A stretch of 12,984 bases of DNA from Alphaproteobacteria bacterium. Its GTDB lineage: Bacteria > Pseudomonadota > Alphaproteobacteria > Puniceispirillales > Puniceispirillaceae. Both the position numbers and the translations under genes were made by a program. The first letter of the stretch is position 1, and each line of letters opens with the position of its first letter. Under the pieces are notes generated by a model that made no database searches, was not told the DNA's origin, and saw only the letters and a list, made by a program, of their open reading frames with translations. Where the stretch lies: assembly GCA_011522945.1 (NCBI GenBank), contig WTHY01000035.1, positions 1 to 12,984 on the forward strand. Direction: 5' to 3'. This document shows, piece after piece, positions 8,111-12,984 of the stretch.

Positions 8111-9160
8111 ATGCAGATGCGGCCTATGGGACGGACAGGCATTCAGCTTTCAGAACTTTGTTTAGGTACCATGACATTTGGTTCAAGCACAGAAGAGGTT
8201 GATGCGCACGCTCAAATAGACCTTGCTCTAAGTTCTGGGATTAACTGCATTGATACAGCAGAATTATATCCGACTGCACCCATGTCGGCTGAGACCCAAG
8301 GCGATACAGAAACAATAATCGGGCGTTGGAATGCCAAATATCCACATCGGCGTGGCGATTATATTTTGGCGACAAAGCATGCGGGCGACGGGGTGCGCTA
8401 TATTCGTGGTGGTGGCGCTATTTCAGCACAATCAATTCCTGATGCTATTGAGGGTAGCCTGAAACGTCTGCAAACTGATTATATCGACTTATACCAGCTC
8501 CACTGGCCTAATAGAGGGTCATATCAGTTCCGTCAGAACTGGCAGTTTGATCCCTCTCAGCAACCGCCGAGAGAGCAGGTGCTTGATGATTTGTTGAGCC
8601 TGTTAACAGCTCTGCAACAGCAGGTCGATAAAGGCAATATCAGACATGTTGGGCTGTCGAATGAGAGTGCGTGGGGTGTCATGCAATATCTACAATTGGC
8701 GGAACAATATGGGCTACCGCGTGTAGCGACAATTCAGAATGAATATTCGCTTTTATGCCGGTTATATGACACTGATATGGCCGAGGTGGCAGCGCATGAG
8801 GATATTGGCTTGCTTGCCTTCTCACCCCTTGCAACCGGCATGCTGACAGGAAAATATCGCCGTGGCCAGATTCCGGCAGGCTCTCGAAAATCTGTGCAGC
8901 CGGAATTGGGTGGTCGTCAAACAGACCGTGTTGATGCTACGCTGGAAGCCTATTTTGAGGTGGCAGACGCATTTGGTTTGGATCCGGTTCATATGGCGCT
9001 GGCCTTTTGCAGAACACGCCCCTTTATGTGCTCAGCGATTTTTGGGGCAACATCGCTACCACAGTTAGAACGGATTCTGGGGTCAGTAGACGTGGTACTG
9101 TCAGATGCATGTTTAGAGGCTATTGATAAGACACATCGCGCACATCCTATGCCATTCTAG
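8111..9160 (+). CDS. tas: Aldo/keto reductase, Tas-like
   Basis: This is a 349-residue NADP(H)-dependent oxidoreductase of the aldo/keto reductase superfamily. It closely resembles E. coli Tas in length and signature segments: LGTMTFG (18-24), IDTAELYP with the following ETQGDTE (47-67), LKRLQTDYIDLYQLHWP (117-133), HVGLSNE and the C-terminal GATSLPQLE. The catalytic tetrad of the fold is visible as Asp48, Tyr53, Lys89 and His131. The frame can be extended to GTG 8093, but AGGAGA at 8098-8103 and the family's usual N-terminus favour ATG 8111. It should be soluble and cytoplasmic, reducing aldehydes or ketones; the physiological substrate of this group is not established. It stands alone on its strand, starting about 120 bp after the protease stop and ending 16 bp before the stop of the convergent methyltransferase gene. 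Confidence 0.92.
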   Translation: MQMRPMGRTGIQLSELCLGTMTFGSSTEEVDAHAQIDLALSSGINCIDTAELYPTAPMSAETQGDTETIIGRWNAKYPHRRGDYILATKHAGDGVRYIRGGGAISAQSIPDAIEGSLKRLQTDYIDLYQLHWPNRGSYQFRQNWQFDPSQQPPREQVLDDLLSLLTALQQQVDKGNIRHVGLSNESAWGVMQYLQLAEQYGLPRVATIQNEYSLLCRLYDTDMAEVAAHEDIGLLAFSPLATGMLTGKYRRGQIPAGSRKSVQPELGGRQTDRVDATLEAYFEVADAFGLDPVHMALAFCRTRPFMCSAIFGATSLPQLERILGSVDVVLSDACLEAIDKTHRAHPMPF

Positions 9161-9176
9161 GCAAGCGTCTTATGCT

Positions 9177-9803
9177 TCAGGCTGTGCGTTTTAGGACGAA
9201 TATCTTCGCATTGAGCCCGATGCCTGGTAGGTGATCGCCATATTCCTCATGCATTATGGATATATGCGGCAAGTCTCGCGCAGCGTTGAGGGCGCCTGCA
9301 ATCTCAGGGTCTGAGAGCGCATGATCATTCAGGCTAAAGGCAAATAGCCCTCCAATGGATAATTTTTCCAGCACAAGATGGATGGTGCTTCCTGGCGCAT
9401 GGCCAATATTAATAACACCAACTGCAATCATAGCGGCATAAGTGCCAATGGGAAAATCCAGTTGATTTGACAGATCAGTGATAGATAAATCACGATAAAG
9501 TTTTTTGGGGCCGGCAATAGCAATCATATCTTCGCTAGGGTCGGTGCCATCTATTGTAGAAAAACCAGCCTTTAGCAAAGCCGCGCCAGACAGGCCGGTG
9601 CCGCATCCAATATCTAGAACAGGGCCTGATTTGTCAGAGCAATATAAGGCAAGGGCATCAGCACATCTTTGCGGGGTGGCATAACCTGTTTCAGCAAGTT
9701 GACTATCATAGGTATCTGACCAATCAGCATAGAGCTGTTTTGTCTCATCCATAGATGTAAGCTTATAGGCCTTATCAAATGGGTTGCTTATGTCTTTTCC
9801 CAT
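9177..9803 (-). CDS. Class I SAM-dependent methyltransferase
   Basis: This is a 208-residue protein with the Rossmann-type SAM-binding fold. Motif I is VLDIGCGTG (residues 62-70), and the acidic residue closing strand 2 is Asp88 in DGTDPSEDMI. The N-terminus, with YADWSDTYDSQLAETGYATP (25-44), resembles the vertebrate METTL27/WBSCR27-like group and its bacterial relatives, whose substrates are not established. The ATG at 9803 is preceded by a purine-rich GGGGA at a good distance. The gene converges on the aldo/keto reductase and is divergent from the hydrolase-OsmC gene, so it is probably transcribed alone from the 152-bp intergenic region. Methyltransferase identity is firm, but whether it acts on a small molecule, lipid or protein cannot be told from sequence. 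Confidence 0.87.
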   Translation of the reverse strand: MGKDISNPFDKAYKLTSMDETKQLYADWSDTYDSQLAETGYATPQRCADALALYCSDKSGPVLDIGCGTGLSGAALLKAGFSTIDGTDPSEDMIAIAGPKKLYRDLSITDLSNQLDFPIGTYAAMIAVGVINIGHAPGSTIHLVLEKLSIGGLFAFSLNDHALSDPEIAGALNAARDLPHISIMHEEYGDHLPGIGLNAKIFVLKRTA

Positions 9804-9955
9804 CTAGATATCCCCTATACTGATAAAGTACTATGTTACAAACATTATGCTGACATTTCATAATGCTGCTGAAAAGGAAAATCGTACGTTGCAAATCTAA
9901 ACTCATGTTAGGCTCATTACCCTCAGGAGATGCATACGCAAAAGGGAGCCTTACT
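9804..9955. promoter_or_regulatory. Divergent intergenic region with candidate promoters
   Basis: This 152-bp spacer must hold promoters for the minus-strand methyltransferase and the plus-strand hydrolase-OsmC gene. On the plus strand TTACAA (9836-9841) and CATAAT (9859-9864) are 17 bp apart, although the -35 match is poor. On the minus strand TTGTAA and TATAGG are separated by 16 bp shortly before the methyltransferase start. Both are weak matches to sigma-70 consensus and are offered only as candidates. Confidence 0.3.
9944..9948 (+). promoter_or_regulatory. Ribosome binding site deciding the hydrolase-OsmC start
   Basis: GGGAG lies seven bases before ATG 9956. The in-frame upstream ATGs at 9863 and 9905 lack such a site, and the residues they would add do not resemble the family N-terminus. 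Confidence 0.65.
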
Positions 9956-11185
9956 ATGATAGGTTTGCAGGAGAAAATTAGCTTTTCCGGGCATGATGGG
10001 CAGCCATTAGCCGCCCTATTAAACAAGCCTGCCGGAGCGATACGGTCTGTCGCTATTTTTGCCCATTGTTTTACTTGTTCTAAAGATATATTTGCAGCGC
10101 GGCAGGTAGCCATGAGACTAACAGGGCTCGGCTTTGCAGTATTGCGATTTGACTTTACAGGGTTGGGGCACTCTGAGGGAGAATTTGCCAATACAAATTT
10201 TAGCTCAAATGTTGAAGATTTGTGCGCAGCTGCCAACTATCTCTCCTCAATTGGTATGGCGCCATCGCTGCTTATAGGTCATTCTCTTGGTGGTGCGGCT
10301 GTCATAAAAGCAGCGCCAGATATTCCGTCCATCAAAGCTATTGCCACAATTGGCGCGCCCGGGGATCCTGCCCATGTTGCCCATAATTTTGGTGAAGCCC
10401 GTGCCGATATAGAGGCAGCAGGGTTAGCAGAGGTTATTTTAGCTGGCCGTCCCTTCACCATCAAAAAACAGTTTTTGCGCGATATTGAACAGGCTTCACT
10501 TGCAGAAGCTCAAAAGCGGTTTAGAGGGGCTACACTTATCATGCATGCGCCAGTTGATAATATTGTAGGCATTGAAAATGCGGCTGACATCTTTATGCGC
10601 AGCAGACATCCAAAAAGCTTTATCAGCCTTGATGGCGCAGACCATTTGCTGAGTCGTCAGCCAGATGCTGAATATGCTGCACAGCTTATAGGCGCCTGGG
10701 CAGACAGGTATCTGCCGCCTATGGACACATCTAATGCAGAGGCCCCCGACGAGGGGGTTGTGCGGTCTACAGAGCGTCATAAAGCAACCCTGACACAAGA
10801 TATTTTTGTTGGGGATAAATTCCGATTGGTTAGCGATGAACCAAAATCAGTTGGCGGATCTGATCTCGGCCCGACGCCCTACCAGTTTCTGGCTGCTGGT
10901 CTGGCAAGCTGTACGTCCTTAACCTTGCGGATATATGCCAAACATAAGGGATTGGATCTCACCTCTGTTGCTGTTGATGTGAGCCATAACAAAATTCATG
11001 CTGAAGATTGTGAGGCTTGTGAGCAAACGCATGGTAAGATTGATCAATTTACAAGGCATATCCATATCCAAGGTAATTTGAGCCCAGAGGATCGGCAAAA
11101 ACTGCTTGAAATAGCAGATAAATGTCCTGTGCATCGCACATTGCATGCTGTGGCTGACATCCAGACGGAGCTATCAAGCCTTTAA
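9956..11185 (+). CDS. Bifunctional alpha/beta-hydrolase and OsmC/Ohr-family fusion protein
   Basis: This is a 409-residue two-domain protein. The N-terminal alpha/beta-hydrolase (residues about 5-255) has HCFTCSKD after strand 3, the nucleophile elbow IGHSLGG with Ser110, and likely triad partners Asp201 (HAPVD) and His230 (GADHLLS). The C-terminal OsmC-like domain (about 275-409) has the two conserved cysteines expected of peroxide-reducing members: Cys319 in AGLASCTSLTLR and Cys390 in KCPVHRTLH. It also carries an extra CEAC pair (352-355). OsmC/Ohr proteins reduce organic hydroperoxides with thiols. Fusion to a hydrolase suggests that an ester or thioester is cleaved and a peroxide reduced on one polypeptide, but the substrate is not known. 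The start at 9956 is set by GGGAG at 9944-9948. The protein is probably cytoplasmic. The fusion occurs widely in bacteria, so it is not an assembly artefact. Confidence 0.92.
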   Translation: MIGLQEKISFSGHDGQPLAALLNKPAGAIRSVAIFAHCFTCSKDIFAARQVAMRLTGLGFAVLRFDFTGLGHSEGEFANTNFSSNVEDLCAAANYLSSIGMAPSLLIGHSLGGAAVIKAAPDIPSIKAIATIGAPGDPAHVAHNFGEARADIEAAGLAEVILAGRPFTIKKQFLRDIEQASLAEAQKRFRGATLIMHAPVDNIVGIENAADIFMRSRHPKSFISLDGADHLLSRQPDAEYAAQLIGAWADRYLPPMDTSNAEAPDEGVVRSTERHKATLTQDIFVGDKFRLVSDEPKSVGGSDLGPTPYQFLAAGLASCTSLTLRIYAKHKGLDLTSVAVDVSHNKIHAEDCEACEQTHGKIDQFTRHIHIQGNLSPEDRQKLLEIADKCPVHRTLHAVADIQTELSSL

Positions 11186-11332
11186 AGTGAATTTCTCTAC
11201 TGGCATCACAATAGAGCTATCGCGCCTGTAGACCTAAAATTTATAGTGATATCCGAATAGTATTATTAAACGTATAGAGTAAAAATCTATATTGATATGC
11301 TGTGCTAGATCAGCTTGTGCAATTTCCTAGTT

Positions 11333-11339
11333 AGAAGGA
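11333..11339 (+). promoter_or_regulatory. Ribosome binding site deciding the DUF2141 gene start
   Basis: AGAAGGA lies eight bases before ATG 11348. A frame opening at TTG 11315 would place eleven extra residues ahead of the signal peptide and has no ribosome site, so 11348 is preferred. Confidence 0.65.
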
Positions 11340-11347
11340 TATTCAAC

Positions 11348-11773
11348 ATGATAAGACATATTCTGCCTGTTCTTTTGATTGGTCTTTTTGCAAATATCTC
11401 AGCCCACGCGGCTGATATTATTTTGAATATTTCTGAAGCGAAAAGTGACAAGGGCAAAATTGTAGCCTCGCTTTGGGATAGTGAAGAGGCTTACCTTGAT
11501 TTAGATGCACGCATGATGCGTGGAGTTGCACAGATAAGCAACGGTGTTGCTGTTCTGCGTCTTGAAGGCATGGCGCCAGGCACCTATTCAATAGCGCTTT
11601 ATCATGATGAGAATGGCAATAATGAAATGGATACCAACTTCATTGGGATTCCCAAAGAAGGTTGGGCCTTCTCCAATAACGCAAAAGGCAAGTTTGGACC
11701 ACCTGCATTCGAAAAGACAAGCTTTACTGTTGGCACGGAGGATGTGCAGATGGATCTGGCGATGAATTACTAA
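11348..11773 (+). CDS. Exported DUF2141 family protein
   Basis: This is a 141-residue protein with a clear Sec signal peptide: a short basic start (MIRH), a hydrophobic core to about residue 17, and AHA before AD near residue 21. The mature part matches the DUF2141 family (PF09912), with the characteristic block GTYSIALYHDENGN, then DTNFIGIPKEGWAFSNN and FGPPAFE. The fold of this family is predicted to be an all-beta, immunoglobulin-like domain, and its function is not known. The DENGNNEMD segment is acidic and could bind a cation, which is inference. The protein is probably periplasmic. The gene sits 162 bp after the hydrolase-OsmC stop, so it may have its own promoter. It converges on the phosphotransacetylase-like gene. 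Confidence 0.88.
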   Translation: MIRHILPVLLIGLFANISAHAADIILNISEAKSDKGKIVASLWDSEEAYLDLDARMMRGVAQISNGVAVLRLEGMAPGTYSIALYHDENGNNEMDTNFIGIPKEGWAFSNNAKGKFGPPAFEKTSFTVGTEDVQMDLAMNY

Positions 11774-11887
11774 TTTCCAGCTTTTAGGCCAGCCCTAATT
11801 AGCAGATCTGAAACCATTCAAGAATCATAGAACGTCTAGAGCTGCAAATATATTAGCTAGATACATATTCAGCTTTCCAAAACCACT

Positions 11888-11910
11888 AGGGCTTGAAAAG
11901 CCTTAATTTT
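11888..11910 (+). terminator. Candidate intrinsic terminator between convergent genes
   Basis: AGGGCTT (11888-11894) pairs with AAGCCTT (11898-11904), with one G-U pair, around a GAA loop, and is followed by AATTTT. It could end transcription of the DUF2141 gene 115 bases downstream of its stop. The hairpin overlaps the stop codon of the minus-strand gene (11903-11905), so it may also act on that transcript, although the T-run in that direction is weaker. The stem is short, so confidence is moderate. Confidence 0.4.
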
Positions 11911-12859
11911 GCAGAATGGCTGCTAGCGCCACTGATGCCAGACGGGCAGCTGGAGGGTCTGCCCGGCTTGTGAGTAGGATTGGCAAAGCGCCACCCATAA
12001 CAAGACCAGCAGCACAGCCACCACCAAAATAAACAAGTGATTTATATAGAAGATTGCCACTGACAAGATCAGGCACATGGAGCGCATTTGCCTGTCCAGC
12101 TACAGGATCATTTTTTAAGCCTTTTATTGCAACAGAGCTTTGTGAAAGTGCTAAATCCAATGATAAAGGCCCACTAATCTCGGCAGATTTCAAATTTTGC
12201 TTTGCCCAGTCAGCAAGCTCAGCAGCTGAGATAGATGATGGCACAGACTCAATCGGCGTTTCTGTGGCAGATAATATCGCGATACGTGCAGGCCCATGCC
12301 CTAAGGCTTCGATAAGACGTTGCATTTCAATGAGTGATTGTTGCTGAGACTTCACATCTGGTGCGACATTGACAGCTGCATCAGATACCAGAAGTGGCGC
12401 GCCTGTCTCTGGGTAAATGGCAAAGACATGCACAAGTCGATTGCCAATCCGCACACCGGCATCTCTTTGCAGTAAAGCACCCATGAAGATATCTGTATGA
12501 AGCTGGCCTTTTAGGATAGCCCCTATCCCATCGGGATTTTCAGATGCCACAACACCACGTTCTTGTAAAATTGTGACTGCCGTTGCTGCGCAGACCTGCT
12601 CCCCATTACCCTCTGGTTCGACGATTTCAGTATCTGATATATCCCAGCCAAGCTTATCTGCTTCGGCCATAATGCCAGCTTTGTCTCCGATTAGAATTGG
12701 ATTGGCGATCCCAGCAAGATGCGCTTCATATGCAGATTGCATTGGCAGGGGGGCAGCTGCTTGCACAACAAGCATACGGACAGGCCCAGCATTGCGGGCT
12801 GCGCTCAGTAAATCTTGCGGGCAGGGGGCAAATTTTTCTGTTAAAAATGGATGATCCAT
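11903..12859 (-). CDS. Phosphate acetyl/butyryltransferase family protein
   Basis: This is a 318-residue protein of the Pta/Ptb family (PF01515), whose members exchange acyl groups between CoA and phosphate. Family segments are present in order: an N-terminal block ending ANPILIGD (residues about 50-60), AILKGQLHTDIFMGALL (about 113-129), a serine/aspartate region LLVSDAAVNVAPDV (about 155-169), the glycine-rich YFGGGCAAGLVMGGALPILLTSRAD, and DPPAARLASVALA at the C-terminus. The length fits single-domain enzymes, not the long Pta with an N-terminal regulatory domain. The related domain fused to enoyl-CoA hydratase is another close relative. A kinase partner (ackA or buk) often follows such genes, but here the downstream side is a convergent DUF2141 gene, so any partner lies elsewhere. 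The ATG at 12859 is preceded by a purine-rich GAGAGG. Acetyl versus butyryl or longer acyl specificity cannot be decided from sequence. Confidence 0.88.
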   Translation of the reverse strand: MDHPFLTEKFAPCPQDLLSAARNAGPVRMLVVQAAAPLPMQSAYEAHLAGIANPILIGDKAGIMAEADKLGWDISDTEIVEPEGNGEQVCAATAVTILQERGVVASENPDGIGAILKGQLHTDIFMGALLQRDAGVRIGNRLVHVFAIYPETGAPLLVSDAAVNVAPDVKSQQQSLIEMQRLIEALGHGPARIAILSATETPIESVPSSISAAELADWAKQNLKSAEISGPLSLDLALSQSSVAIKGLKNDPVAGQANALHVPDLVSGNLLYKSLVYFGGGCAAGLVMGGALPILLTSRADPPAARLASVALAAILQN

Positions 12860-12903
12860 AGCTGCCTCTCACTTTGGGCCAGATGATAGGAATGCGAACA
12901 TCT

Positions 12904-12948
12904 TGTAAAATTACTGCATGAGCTACAAAGCCCCAACAAGATTTTACA
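12904..12948. repeat. Inverted repeat upstream of the phosphotransacylase gene
   Basis: TGTAAAAT (12904-12911) and ATTTTACA (12941-12948) form perfect 8-bp arms separated by 29 bases. They lie 45-89 bp upstream of the minus-strand ATG at 12859, in the expected promoter zone. They could be paired half-sites for a regulator, or chance in AT-rich DNA. Confidence 0.35.
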
Positions 12949-12984
12949 GACTATGCTGATAAAATTATTTGACTAGTCCACTGC

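Noticed and set aside
9775..10236. 153-codon minus-strand open frame across the divergent promoter region
   Set aside because: It overlaps the start of the methyltransferase gene and the well-supported hydrolase domain. Its translation resembles no family and it has no ribosome site; it is a frame shadow.
12054..12854. Plus-strand open frames antisense to the phosphotransacylase gene
   Set aside because: They are low-complexity Ser/Ala-rich shadows of a clear minus-strand gene.

Overview
The window looks like a piece of an alphaproteobacterial chromosome, most probably from a marine heterotroph of the SAR116 / 'Candidatus Puniceispirillum' kind. That placement is an inference from the gene families present (a pyrrolysine-free MttB homologue beside a DMGDH-type flavoprotein, an S8 autotransporter protease, a hydrolase-OsmC fusion), a moderate base composition and clear Shine-Dalgarno sequences. 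No rRNA, tRNA or phylogenetic marker gene is present to prove it.

Layout from left to right. Positions 1-127 are a short leader with no gene that I can see. Positions 128-4186 hold a two-gene, same-strand unit: an MttB-superfamily methyltransferase homologue without an amber codon, then an 815-residue FAD oxidoreductase with a C-terminal GcvT (folate-binding) domain, of the dimethylglycine/sarcosine dehydrogenase type. Together they suggest demethylation of a methylated amine or betaine, with the one-carbon unit passed to tetrahydrofolate. Positions 4187-4957 form the longest non-coding stretch (about 770 bp). It carries a 15-bp tandem repeat and, just before the next gene, two short perfect palindromes. 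Positions 4970-7987 encode a large secreted subtilisin-like protease with a C-terminal region that looks like an autotransporter barrel.

Positions 8111-9160 encode a Tas-type aldo/keto reductase. It converges, with a 16-bp gap, on a minus-strand SAM-dependent methyltransferase (9177-9803). A 152-bp divergent intergenic region separates that gene from an alpha/beta-hydrolase-OsmC fusion (9956-11185). A small exported DUF2141 protein follows (11348-11773). It converges on a minus-strand phosphate acetyl/butyryltransferase-family gene (11903-12859), with a hairpin that could terminate transcription between them.

Only the first two genes clearly look like a functional unit. The rest appear to be independently transcribed accessory or housekeeping genes. 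I found no mobile element, CRISPR array or unmistakable novel system. The observations most worth following are the MttB-FAD/GcvT pair without a local corrinoid protein, and the 15-bp tandem repeat, which reads as a pentapeptide repeat in one frame but has no start codon.
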